The notes: generated by a model not told the origin, from the letters alone. DNA of 9,088 bases from Saprospiraceae bacterium (GCA_020437045.1 JAGQWV010000685.1:1-9088); one strand, 5' to 3'. Numbered from the stretch's first letter, positions 1 to 7,231 are shown. A program made the numbers and translations.

Positions 1-35
1 TGTATTGGAAAGTAGATGCCTATAAACAGTTCTAA
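1..35 (+). CDS. possible C-terminal end of an upstream gene (partial)
   Basis: From base 3 one + frame reads YWKVDAYKQF and stops at TAA 33-35. A strong hairpin terminator begins only 23 bases later, which is what the end of a + strand gene should look like. The other two + frames also stop within 25 bases, so the frame choice rests on the position of the terminator and on the protein-like composition. The fragment is too short to name a product. Confidence 0.25.
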   Translation, partial: YWKVDAYKQF

Positions 36-57
36 ATTATTCTAAGTAAAACTTATT

Positions 58-91
58 AAAACCCTCTAAATAAACTATTTATAGGGTTTTT
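58..91. terminator. rho-independent, probably bidirectional terminator
   Basis: Left arm AAAACCCT, one mismatch, then TAAATA; a three-base loop AAC; then TATTTA, the mismatch base and AGGGTTTT. This gives 14 paired bases with a single internal mismatch, a T-run on the + side (TTTTT, then CATTTTT) and an A-run on the other. It lies between the end of an upstream + gene and the end of the minus-strand remnant, so it could serve both directions. Confidence 0.75.
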
Positions 92-117
92 CATTTTTAT
101 CTCTTTTTATTCAGTTT

Positions 118-800
118 TCAATTTTGATAGAATATTTGTACCGGATTTGTACCGTTTTTTGGCGGTACAATTTCTTTACTAAATTGGGGAAGATTATGAA
201 ACAATGAGATACAATCGGCAGAGTCATCAGATGTTGACCCTATCGAAGGAAAAGAAATATGATGGTTCCATCCTGTCAACTTATTTTCACCATCCAATAC
301 TGCCTTGATTCGCTGGGCACTGATTGCCTGATAAAAATCATGCTTGATATCATCCTCCCTATTCCATTGCACTTTAACTGGAAGGCCAGTTTTTTGATCT
401 AACAAGCTGCTTCTACGACGAAGTCAGGTTTTGATTTACGGCCAAATCCTCCTCCAATCAAGGTTACATTCACTGTCACGTCCTTCACATCCATCCCCAG
501 CGCTTCGGCCACAGAATTCCTTGCAAGTTGTGGATGCTGGCTTGGTGCCCAAATCTCACATTTCCCATCTTTTAACTCAGCTAATGCACAAGGAGGCTCA
601 ATGGTACTATGTGCATAAAAAGGAGTCAAATAGGTTCTTTCAATGACTTTGGAGGCACTTCTTGATGCCTGCTCAAAATCGCCACGTTGCCTTCTTATTT
701 TTCCATTTCTTTTGGTGCTTTCCAGAAGTTCCTGGCGATAGACATCTGAATCATGACCGGCATTGGGTCCTAGATGATGATTAAAAAAATCCAAAGATTG
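118..800 (-). pseudogene. remnant of a molybdopterin-binding oxidoreductase subunit (isoquinoline 1-oxidoreductase beta / xanthine dehydrogenase-like)
   Basis: Read from 800 down, the protein fragment contains LGPNAGHDSD, KVIERTYLTPFYAHSTIEP and APSQHPQLARNSVAEALG, then the glycine-rich loop GGGFGRKSKPDFVVEAA. These are recognisable landmarks of the large molybdopterin-cytosine-dinucleotide subunit of periplasmic aldehyde/isoquinoline oxidoreductases, which hydroxylate N-heterocycles or aldehydes. The frame ends in TAG at 399-401, and the continuation (LDQKTGLPVKVQWNREDDIKHDFY) lies in the next frame from 405. Adding one T near 404 restores EAALLDQKTGLPVKV, so a single-base deletion is the simplest explanation. 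Only about 210 codons remain of a family usually around 700 residues. Upstream of LGPNAG there is an unrelated stretch and a stop at 801-803. After FPSIGS the sequence no longer resembles the family and stops at 118. Neither piece begins with ATG (both only with TTG). I read it as a dead, twice-truncated gene. Confidence 0.85.
135..170. repeat. three copies of TTGTACCG, two direct and one inverted
   Basis: TTTGTACCG occurs at 135-143 and again at 146-154, and the inverted CGGTACAA lies at 163-170. The second and third copies can form an 8-bp stem with an 8-base loop. The cluster sits in the 3' part of the oxidoreductase remnant, where its similarity to the family is already lost, so it may mark a rearrangement point. 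No function is visible. Confidence 0.45.
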
Positions 801-899
801 TTATTTATTGGTGTCCAAAAAACAAAATCCGCACCCAATATCATGGAATACGGACTTTGATGAACCATTCAAATCTTAAAATCGAATCAATTAATTTAT

Positions 900-1033
900 T
901 CAATTTCTAGAAGGGATCAGGACTTTCTTGCTTCGCCCCCAATAAATCAAGTAGGCAATAGCTCCGAAAACCAAATTGAAGGGTTCAACTATCCGATATT
1001 TCCGGATAGTTGAAATTGAGGGGAAAAGGAATA
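900..1033 (-). pseudogene. open remnant resembling a membrane-protein C-terminus
   Basis: A minus-strand frame is open from 1033 to a TGA at 900-902 and lacks any ATG start. Its end reads EPFNLVFGAIAYLIYWGRSK followed by KVLIPSRN: a hydrophobic span, then a basic tail. This is the kind of ending seen in multi-pass transporters such as APC-family amino-acid permeases, but the similarity is by eye only. The frame begins after a stop, so at most the last 45 codons of such a gene survive. It lies between the oxidoreductase remnant and the fic gene on the same strand. It could also be a chance open frame. Confidence 0.25.
984..1014. repeat. perfect 12-bp inverted repeat
   Basis: TTCAACTATCCG (984-995), a 7-base loop, and CGGATAGTTGAA (1003-1014) pair without mismatch. 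No T-run follows on either strand, so it is not a typical terminator. A further TTGAA at 976-980 can pair with the left arm's TTCAA, giving an alternative small hairpin. It lies about 90 bases past the fic stop codon. Possible roles are an mRNA 3'-end stabiliser, a protein-binding dyad or the scar of a small mobile element. Confidence 0.6.
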
Positions 1034-1049
1034 TTAGAAAATGGAAATA

Positions 1050-1075
1050 ACATAGAAATCATTAAGACTCTATGT
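1050..1075 (-). terminator. weak candidate terminator for the fic gene
   Basis: ACATAGA and TCTATGT form a 7-bp stem around a 12-base loop, about 28 bases past the fic stop. On the minus strand the stem is followed by TTATTTCCATTTTC, T-rich but not a clean T-run. The stem is AT-rich and would be weak. Confidence 0.25.
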
Positions 1076-1102
1076 ATTAACCTTTATTCAAACAGTAAAT
1101 TC

Positions 1103-2209
1103 TCAATGTGAGATTTCCACCATCGGAAGATAGTACCGAGTATGTCTCAATTTTCCAGTCTTTTTTAAGGCTCCAATAGCCACCATTTCCGTAAGATCTC
1201 TGGTTGCAGTAGCGGGTGAAGTTTTGCTGATTCGGATATAGTTCTCGGCACTTAGTCCCCCTTGGAAACCAGCCGGCCCCTCTCGAAATAGCCGAAGTGC
1301 AACTTTAGACTGACGCTCATTCAGCTTATACCGGAACTCCTCGAAATATCGAGCCTTTTCCACAATGAAGAGGATAAACTTCTGCACATGGGTTTGAGCT
1401 TTCAATACCTCTTCAGAAAAATATACTAACCAGTCCGTTACCTCCAACGAGCCGTTTGCACGTTCCAAAGCCTTATAATACGCCTTTTTATTCCCTTCGA
1501 TAGTACTGGACAGTGAAGTAATCAAAGGATGTTTCGCTCCCATGGCTAGGGCTTTTTCTGCAATAGCACGACCGATTCTCCCATTTCCATCTTCAAAAGG
1601 GTGGATTAATTCAAAAAATAGATGTGCCAATCCGGCATGAACCAATGTGGGCATTCCATCGCTAAAAGATCGGTTGAACCATAGGAGAAAATTTTCCATC
1701 TCGCTTTGCACCCGGTGAGAAGGCGGAGCTTCATAGAAAACTTGGGGCAAATCCAATCTCCCAGATACTATCTGCATTGGATCTTCATGAACTCGGTAAC
1801 CTCCAATGGTTTCCAAATCAATCCTTCCATTCATCAGCATTTGATGCCAGGAGAACAGACGCTCTTGATCAAGGGGCTCACTGTAACTTTTGTAGAGATC
1901 CACCATCATACGGGAAGCCCCTGTTTCCCTGGGGCCAGACCTTCTCCCATCAGTCTGCAATCCCAGCTGGCCACGTATGGATGACTGGACGGAATCTCTG
2001 TCCAATATTTCCCCTTCAATCTTGGATGTATCTATCGCTTCATTACTCAATAAGGTGACGCGCAATTCATCCATATCATCAGTCGACACCGAACTAAGCG
2101 ACCCTAAAATCAAACCCGTATTTCGGTGAAATTCCCGTTCTAAATGTTTGAATGCAGCTGTGTCAAATGTAAATTCTGGCCAATCGGACTTCTCCCAAAT
2201 CCACTTCAT
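1103..2209 (-). CDS. Fic family protein, class II, with DUF4172-like N-terminus and C-terminal winged helix
   Basis: This 368-residue intact protein starts at ATG 2209 and ends at TGA 1103. The N-terminus MKWIWEKSDWPEF is typical of the DUF4172 segment found in front of many bacterial Fic proteins. Residues 61-66 (TSKIEG) fit the inhibitory [S/T]xxxE[G/N] helix of class II Fic enzymes, in which the Glu blocks productive ATP binding. Residues 203-214 (HPFEDGNGRIGR) are the complete Fic active site, with H203 and R211/R214 present, so the enzyme should be catalytically competent. GGYRVHEDPMQI (about 136-147) would be the target-docking flap. Residues about 296-360 look like a winged helix-turn-helix, as in the Fic proteins that act as cytoplasmic regulators. 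Family knowledge predicts AMP transfer from ATP to a Ser/Thr/Tyr hydroxyl; the target cannot be read here, though self-modification or DNA-linked autoregulation is plausible. No antitoxin-like partner adjoins it. No clear Shine-Dalgarno precedes the ATG. Confidence 0.93.
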   Translation of the reverse strand: MKWIWEKSDWPEFTFDTAAFKHLEREFHRNTGLILGSLSSVSTDDMDELRVTLLSNEAIDTSKIEGEILDRDSVQSSIRGQLGLQTDGRRSGPRETGASRMMVDLYKSYSEPLDQERLFSWHQMLMNGRIDLETIGGYRVHEDPMQIVSGRLDLPQVFYEAPPSHRVQSEMENFLLWFNRSFSDGMPTLVHAGLAHLFFELIHPFEDGNGRIGRAIAEKALAMGAKHPLITSLSSTIEGNKKAYYKALERANGSLEVTDWLVYFSEEVLKAQTHVQKFILFIVEKARYFEEFRYKLNERQSKVALRLFREGPAGFQGGLSAENYIRISKTSPATATRDLTEMVAIGALKKTGKLRHTRYYLPMVEISH

Positions 2210-2235
2210 GAGTTATTGAAATTATTTCTATAGCT

Positions 2236-2264
2236 CAAAAATACGAAAAATATGATCTATAGAA
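2236..2264 (-). promoter_or_regulatory. candidate Bacteroidota-type promoter of the fic gene
   Basis: On the minus strand TATTTTTG (2243 to 2236) matches the Bacteroidota -7 consensus TAnnTTTG exactly. TTC at 2264-2262 stands 18 bases further upstream, one base off the usual TTG -33 element. Transcription would begin about 20 bases before the ATG at 2209, leaving a very short leader and no room for a strong ribosome binding site, as is common in this phylum. Confidence 0.45.
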
Positions 2265-2275
2265 TGGCTTTCTAT
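2259..2275. promoter_or_regulatory. small inverted repeat at the fic promoter, possible operator
   Basis: ATAGAA (2259-2264) and TTCTAT (2270-2275) are inverted around five bases and overlap the candidate -33 position of the fic promoter. Because the Fic protein carries a winged-helix domain, self-repression here is conceivable. The arms are only 6 bp and AT-rich, so chance is a real alternative. Confidence 0.25.
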
Positions 2276-2313
2276 CGCTCACATGAAAAACTTACCAAAA
2301 AATTAAGCCTATA

Positions 2314-2463
2314 TTAAAAAGATTGTACACCATTACCACCCGCTTCTGCCAACCATTCCACTCCTTTGCTATTTTCGAAAACATAATCGACATTAAGGGT
2401 GCGACTTGAGGAAATGGACGTCGTTCGGCTTTGGGTATGCACTGAGGTGCCGGCCAGAGACTT
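2314..2463 (-). other. GC-richer open stretch in the divergent gap, possible gene remnant
   Basis: Between 2331 and 2460 the DNA is about 50% G+C by hand count, whereas the next 120 bases are about 27%. One minus-strand frame is open for 49 codons here and ends TAA at 2314-2316. It contains SRTLNVDYVFENSKGVEWLA, followed by EAGGNGVQSF. It has no ATG, only a possible GTG. I do not recognise the sequence. It could be the end of a lost gene, a dispersed intergenic repeat, or noise. Confidence 0.2.
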
Positions 2464-2621
2464 TTAATTTAATGAAAACTGAATTAGCGAACGAATTAAA
2501 TCGATTTTATCAATAAAATTAAACTGCTATATTTTTTAAAACTTTCTATCTCGCGGAAATTTTACCGACACCACAGGCATCCTAACAAGCCCGGAATAAA
2601 ATTTATTCATTTTATCTTAAC
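2464..2621 (+). promoter_or_regulatory. AT-rich upstream region of the HTCS gene, candidate -7 box
   Basis: The 158 bases before the HTCS start are strongly AT-rich. TATATTTT at 2528-2535 is a near match to TAnnTTTG, 94 bases before the TTG start and 139 before the first ATG. No TTG stands at the expected -33 distance, so the promoter call is weak. No hairpin or recognisable operator is seen. Confidence 0.25.
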
Positions 2622-5600
2622 TTGAGTAAAAGCCTGATCATTAAAATTCGATTGAGAACTAACCAGATGCTAATGTGCCACGATATCTATGCTAGTTCTC
2701 TAATTGCACTTGGCATTAGTTTGGCCCTATCAGCTTGTTTATCTAAAGGCAGTGATATAGCGACCGTCGAAGCCAGCGAAACACCGATAACATTTCTTGG
2801 TGATCTGCATGGAGAAGTAACACCCTATACGATCGAAAGGGTTAATGTCGACAGCGTTAATCAACCAAAAAAAGTACCCCTCCATAAACCACCGAAAGTT
2901 TTCACGCTATCATCCAATAACATCCCTGCCGGAAAACCACCGATGATGGACATCCCGGAAAACCTGACGGTCATTACCCCAGGTGAAAATGGTGTACCGA
3001 TCCCGGATACACTTCCTGTGTTTCGTAAAGTCATGCCGGCATATCAAGTTCCTTTCGCATCGATCGCGGCCCCCATCAAACAGCAAAACACCATAGCCGA
3101 CATCACCAATCTAAGTGTAGCACAGGGCCTGCATTCATCAAATGTCCATTCCATCATAGAAGATAGACGGGGGGACTTATGGATTGGACAGCGGTCCGGT
3201 GTGCTAAGATATAATGGTCAGAGTCAGCAATTATTTACCGCCAAAGAAGGATTCGTTGATGATAATCCCTGGAGGATTTATGAAGATAGCCGGGGTCTCA
3301 TCTGGTTTGCCACTTTTAAGGGTCATCTGATTAGTTATAATGGTCAATATTTCACTCATTATTTTGGTGATGGGAACAGAGATTTGGGATCACCGCAAGA
3401 TATTGTTGAAGATCAATTGGGCAACATCTGGTTTGGGAGCGGTATGGGGGGGTTGCTATGTTTTACGGGTCAACATTTCATTCATTACACCACCAAGCAT
3501 GGACTCTCAGATAATGGTATTCGGTCGCTTGCGATAGGTGACGGGGGTAATGTCTTAATTGGGACCAATAACGGGGGGCTAAATATTTTTGATGGGACCT
3601 GTTTTACGCACTACTCAACCAAAGAAGGATTAAGTAGCAATTTTGTAAAAGCTATTGAGCCCGATAATGATGGTAATTTCTGGCTGGGCACCTATGGAGG
3701 TGGACTCAATCTTTTTGTACCTCCTAATGCTGCAAATAATAGCGCAGGTACGATTATTCAATACAAACCTGACCAGAATCTGAAAAATGCCAATGTGTTA
3801 TCCCTTCTGAATGATGACCGGGGCCATTTGTGGATAGGCACGGATGGGAACGGGATGTACGTTTATGATGGAGAAAATTTTCGCCACTATTCAAAAAAAA
3901 CAGGACTCAGTCACAACAACATTTTGGCATTGGCACAAGATGATTGGGGAAACATCTGGTCAGGCACTTCCGAGGGTGGCATAAACCGGTTTGCATTAAA
4001 TAGCGCTGTTACGCATACTTCGCTGGAGCAATATATTGCTCATCAGGAGATAAAATGCATCATCGAAGATTCTCATGGTGATCTTTGGATTGGAACTTTC
4101 GGCAGCGGTGTGTTGCATGTTTCTCAAGAAAAAGATGTGGTGACGATTGCACAGTACACCACCGAACAGGGGCTTTTAAGTAATTCGATCATTGCGATGG
4201 CCCAGGACCATCAGGGCAACTTTTGGTTTAGTCATTTTGAGACGGGTATTAGTCGCTTTGAAACCTTTGATTCCAAAAATTACACTGCAGGTATGATCAC
4301 CCATTTTACCCCCGCAGAAGGATTACGCGGCATAAGTTACATGGGTCTCGAAATAGATAGCAAAGGTCGAATATGGCTAGGATCTCAGTTTGGTGAAGGT
4401 CTCAGTCTATACGATCCAACGGCAGGACGTGGCACATTCTTTAATATTATATTCGAAGATCCTTGCCTGGATTTTGTTTATCATATCCTGGAAGACAGTA
4501 AAAATCATCTATGGTTTGCCACAAACTGCGGAATCCTGAAATATGAGCCGGAAAAGTCAGACTGGGGCTTCACCCATTATCATGATCAGAGAGGTCTAAA
4601 AAAATCGATCATTTCTTTGTTAGAAGATAAAGATGGTGCAATATGGGCGGTGGGAATGGATGGCGCAGTTAAATATGATTCGCAGAAAGGACTGTTCCAT
4701 TACGGCAATAAGGATGGCCTGCTGAGTGAAGCAGTATATGCAATCCAGGAAGATGTGGAGGGGCGAATTTGGATACTTAGTGAATTGGGACTCAATGCCT
4801 TGATGTTTGATCCGCGGAAAACCAAGGAGATCTCTGATCCGCTAATTCCTACTTACGAGATACGGAGTATGACTCGACAAAACGGGATCCTACACCCAGC
4901 CTCTTCACCAAATTCCTTTCTCATTGACCAGCATAATCAGGCATGGCTTGGTCACAGTGATGGCTGGAGCATCATTGATCTGGATGAGATGCAATTCTCC
5001 ACAAACACGCCTAAAGTCCATCTTAACACTGTCGATATCATCCAGTCTCCTATCGACTATCGACAGCTGCAAGATTCGAGTTACCGTGAAGGAATGCCAT
5101 TTGGCGACGCTCTGGTCCATGCTTTTGATACGGTGAGCCGTTTTTATAATTATCCGGTCCATCCGAAATTTCCTTATCAAATCAATCATCTGACTTTTCA
5201 TTTCTCCGCGATTGACTGGGCGTCTCCACAGCAAGTTAGGTACAGCTATCGGTTGGTCGGTCAAGAGCATCAATGGACGCTACCTTCGAAAGATACCAAA
5301 GCTGACTTTCGCAACTTACCACCGGGAGATTATAGATTTCAAGTGAAGGCTCTCGGAAGTGCGAATCGCTGGAGTGATGTATTTGAATATCCCCTTCAGA
5401 TAAATACACCCTGGTGGCAGTCATGGTTGGCCTACCTACTATATGCAGCTGCAATCTCAGGTATCTGGTACGGACTTTATCGATTTCTCCTGGTCCGCAA
5501 ACTTGCCATGCAGGAGGCACATCAACTGCGGGAAATGGACCGATTCAAAACCCAATTTTACACTAACATCACCCACGAGTTCCGTACTCCGCTGACAGTC

Positions 5601-7103
5601 ATCAATGGCATGGCTGATATCGTGCTAGAAAATCCAGAGAATTGGTTTCGGGAAGGAGTTACTATGATCAAACGAAATGGAAAGCACCTGCTCCAGATGA
5701 TCAATCAACTTTTGGATCTCTCCAAACTGGAATCAAATTCGCTTCCTGTCAACCTCATTCAAGATGATATTATTGCTTATCTTAAATATCTCACAGAATC
5801 ATTGCACTCTCTGGCGGCTACCAAAGAGATTTGTCTCTCCATCGATACCGACAAGGATCAATGGTACATGGACTTTGACCCAGCCAAGATACAGAGCATC
5901 TTCACAAATCTGGTGGGGAATGCCATCAAATTCACTCCTCCGGGAGGTGATATTCATATTCGCATACGATGTGATGGAGCAACCGGCATTGAAAAGGGCC
6001 TTCAACTGAAGATTTCCGATAATGGTGATGGAATCGCTGAGGAGGACTTACCCTTTGTTTTTGATCGGTTTCATCAAAATCGTCAGTCAACCAGACGAGT
6101 TGGTGAAGGTTCAGGCATTGGCCTGGCTTTGACCAGAGAGATGGTCAAGTTATTGGATGGGAGGATTAGTCTGACGAGCAAGGACGGTGAGGGTACCGAG
6201 GTTACCGTCGAGCTGCCTGTAGCCAGACAGGCTGGCAAAGAGGCCGCGACAGACCTTATAAATGAATCGGTGAGTGTTGAAGAAACAGAGGTTTTTAGCT
6301 ACGTGGGCACCGTGCAGACCATGGCAAACACTGATGATGAACTCCCTCTTGCGCTCCTTATTGAAGACCAGCAGGATGTGATGAATTATCTGAGCATTTG
6401 CCTTCTGGGGCAGTATCGTCTGGAAATGGCCAGGAATGGCTGCATCGGTATTGAAAAAGCCATCCAACTGGTGCCGGATATTATCATCAGCGATGTGATG
6501 ATGCCCGAAAAGGATGGCTTCGAAGTGGTACACACCTTAAAGCATGATAAACGTACCAGTCATATCCCGATCATCTTGTTGACGGCAAAGGCGGATCTGG
6601 ATTCGCGATTACAGGGTCTGGATCGGGGGGCTGATGCCTATCTTACCAAACCCTTTGAAAGGCTGGAACTGGAGGTACGCCTTCGAAAGCTGATCGAACT
6701 TCGGCGACATCTAAGTAACCGCTATAGCGCCTTGCATCCAGTCGTTGCTCCGGCAAACGCTGCAGAAGCACAGGAAGACCTATTCATTCAAGGGTTTCGA
6801 GAGACCGTAGAGCGTGGCATGGACAAGGAAGACTTCGGTATCACCTTCCTATGTAGAGAACTGGGAGTCAGTCGAAGTCAGTTGCACAGAAAATTAAAGG
6901 CGCTAACGGGCAGATCGACTTCGCAGGCCATCCGGACCATTCGCATGCAAAAGGCCAAAGAATTACTAAAACAGCGAAGCATGAACATCTCAGAGGTTGG
7001 CTTTGCCGTTGGATATAGTAACCCCAGTTATTTTACCCGGGAATTCATCAAAGAATTTGGAGAACCACCCAGTGATTATCGAAATAAAGGTGTAAATCAA
7101 TAA
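2622..7103 (+). CDS. hybrid two-component system sensor/regulator (HTCS) with double propeller, histidine kinase, receiver and AraC-type output
   Basis: This 1493-residue one-protein signalling system binds a ligand in the periplasm and regulates nearby catabolic genes. Residues 28-39 form a hydrophobic stretch ending in LSAC, a lipobox with C39. Residues 40-160 are a Pro-rich linker. About 14 repeats of the ED..G.lWiGt..GGl type (about 174 to 787) fit two seven-bladed propellers. A Y_Y_Y domain follows (about 850-927), then one membrane span (about 932-955). HisKA has H985 in THEFRTPL. The ATPase domain shows N1096/N1100, DNGDGI (1133-1138) and GSGIGLAL (1163-1170). The receiver has E1248/D1249, phospho-acceptor D1291, T1321 and K1343. 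An AraC-type helix-turn-helix closes the protein (about 1390-1488). All catalytic residues are present. The start is uncertain: TTG 2622 gives a basic n-region (K3, K8, R10, R12), while ATG 2667 or 2673 gives a short signal peptide with no Lys or Arg before its hydrophobic core. The frame is closed by a stop at 2583-2585. By HTCS precedent its likely targets are the two enzyme genes downstream. Confidence 0.95.
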   Translation: MSKSLIIKIRLRTNQMLMCHDIYASSLIALGISLALSACLSKGSDIATVEASETPITFLGDLHGEVTPYTIERVNVDSVNQPKKVPLHKPPKVFTLSSNNIPAGKPPMMDIPENLTVITPGENGVPIPDTLPVFRKVMPAYQVPFASIAAPIKQQNTIADITNLSVAQGLHSSNVHSIIEDRRGDLWIGQRSGVLRYNGQSQQLFTAKEGFVDDNPWRIYEDSRGLIWFATFKGHLISYNGQYFTHYFGDGNRDLGSPQDIVEDQLGNIWFGSGMGGLLCFTGQHFIHYTTKHGLSDNGIRSLAIGDGGNVLIGTNNGGLNIFDGTCFTHYSTKEGLSSNFVKAIEPDNDGNFWLGTYGGGLNLFVPPNAANNSAGTIIQYKPDQNLKNANVLSLLNDDRGHLWIGTDGNGMYVYDGENFRHYSKKTGLSHNNILALAQDDWGNIWSGTSEGGINRFALNSAVTHTSLEQYIAHQEIKCIIEDSHGDLWIGTFGSGVLHVSQEKDVVTIAQYTTEQGLLSNSIIAMAQDHQGNFWFSHFETGISRFETFDSKNYTAGMITHFTPAEGLRGISYMGLEIDSKGRIWLGSQFGEGLSLYDPTAGRGTFFNIIFEDPCLDFVYHILEDSKNHLWFATNCGILKYEPEKSDWGFTHYHDQRGLKKSIISLLEDKDGAIWAVGMDGAVKYDSQKGLFHYGNKDGLLSEAVYAIQEDVEGRIWILSELGLNALMFDPRKTKEISDPLIPTYEIRSMTRQNGILHPASSPNSFLIDQHNQAWLGHSDGWSIIDLDEMQFSTNTPKVHLNTVDIIQSPIDYRQLQDSSYREGMPFGDALVHAFDTVSRFYNYPVHPKFPYQINHLTFHFSAIDWASPQQVRYSYRLVGQEHQWTLPSKDTKADFRNLPPGDYRFQVKALGSANRWSDVFEYPLQINTPWWQSWLAYLLYAAAISGIWYGLYRFLLVRKLAMQEAHQLREMDRFKTQFYTNITHEFRTPLTVINGMADIVLENPENWFREGVTMIKRNGKHLLQMINQLLDLSKLESNSLPVNLIQDDIIAYLKYLTESLHSLAATKEICLSIDTDKDQWYMDFDPAKIQSIFTNLVGNAIKFTPPGGDIHIRIRCDGATGIEKGLQLKISDNGDGIAEEDLPFVFDRFHQNRQSTRRVGEGSGIGLALTREMVKLLDGRISLTSKDGEGTEVTVELPVARQAGKEAATDLINESVSVEETEVFSYVGTVQTMANTDDELPLALLIEDQQDVMNYLSICLLGQYRLEMARNGCIGIEKAIQLVPDIIISDVMMPEKDGFEVVHTLKHDKRTSHIPIILLTAKADLDSRLQGLDRGADAYLTKPFERLELEVRLRKLIELRRHLSNRYSALHPVVAPANAAEAQEDLFIQGFRETVERGMDKEDFGITFLCRELGVSRSQLHRKLKALTGRSTSQAIRTIRMQKAKELLKQRSMNISEVGFAVGYSNPSYFTREFIKEFGEPPSDYRNKGVNQ

Positions 7104-7160
7104 GCCTTACTGCCCAAATCCATTCATTGCAACCATCTCTACAGGATTAGAAACAATATG

Positions 7161-7171
7161 TAAAGGACGAA
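7161..7171 (+). repeat. 11-mer TAAAGGACGAA, copy 1, upstream of the esterase gene
   Basis: The same 11 bases occur at 8728-8738, upstream of the next gene. This copy ends where the 21-bp dyad begins and lies 86 bases before the esterase ATG. It may be half of a binding site for the HTCS AraC domain; chance duplication cannot be excluded from two copies. Confidence 0.35.
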
Positions 7172-7190
7172 ATAGACCCGGGGTCTATTT
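7170..7190 (+). terminator. 21-bp perfect dyad: terminator of the HTCS gene or operator of the esterase gene
   Basis: AAATAGACCC and GGGTCTATTT are perfect inverted arms around a single central G, 66 bases after the HTCS stop codon. As RNA it would fold into a 9-bp stem with a three-base loop, followed by a short T-run (four T in all, 7187-7191), compatible with a rho-independent terminator. The same symmetry would suit a dimeric DNA-binding protein, and the site sits about 70 bases before the esterase start. A second palindrome, TGGTACCA, follows directly at 7191-7198. Confidence 0.5.
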
Positions 7191-7207
7191 TGGTACCATT
7201 ACAAATT

Positions 7208-7231
7208 TCCAGGAAAGCGTCTTTTCCTGGA
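7208..7231 (+). repeat. hairpin in the esterase leader
   Basis: TCCAGGAAA (7208-7216) pairs with TTTCCTGGA (7223-7231) across a 6-base loop GCGTCT. It ends 26 bases before the esterase ATG. No T-run follows, so it is less likely to be a terminator than the dyad upstream of it. It could affect translation or mRNA stability of the esterase transcript, or be a further protein site. Confidence 0.5.

Noticed and set aside
770..868. 32-residue minus-strand ORF starting MVHQSPYSMILGADF just upstream of the oxidoreductase remnant
   Set aside because: It overlaps the remnant in another frame and ends within it. It may be a scrap of the sequence joined at the deletion point, but nothing identifies it as a gene.
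1706..2058. Open frames on the + strand opposite the fic gene
   Set aside because: They are shadows of the intact fic coding sequence and their translations show no domain or start signal.
2462..2523. TTTAATTT / AAATTAAA inverted arms upstream of the HTCS gene
   Set aside because: Eight all-A/T bases separated by about 45 in very AT-rich DNA are expected by chance.
3140..4980. Possible DNA tandem repeat in the HTCS gene
   Set aside because: The periodicity is at protein level (propeller blades of variable length); the DNA copies are too diverged to count as a nucleotide repeat or CRISPR.
4905..6533. Long minus-strand open frames opposite the HTCS gene
   Set aside because: The + strand encodes unmistakable kinase, receiver and propeller motifs throughout, so these are antisense shadows.
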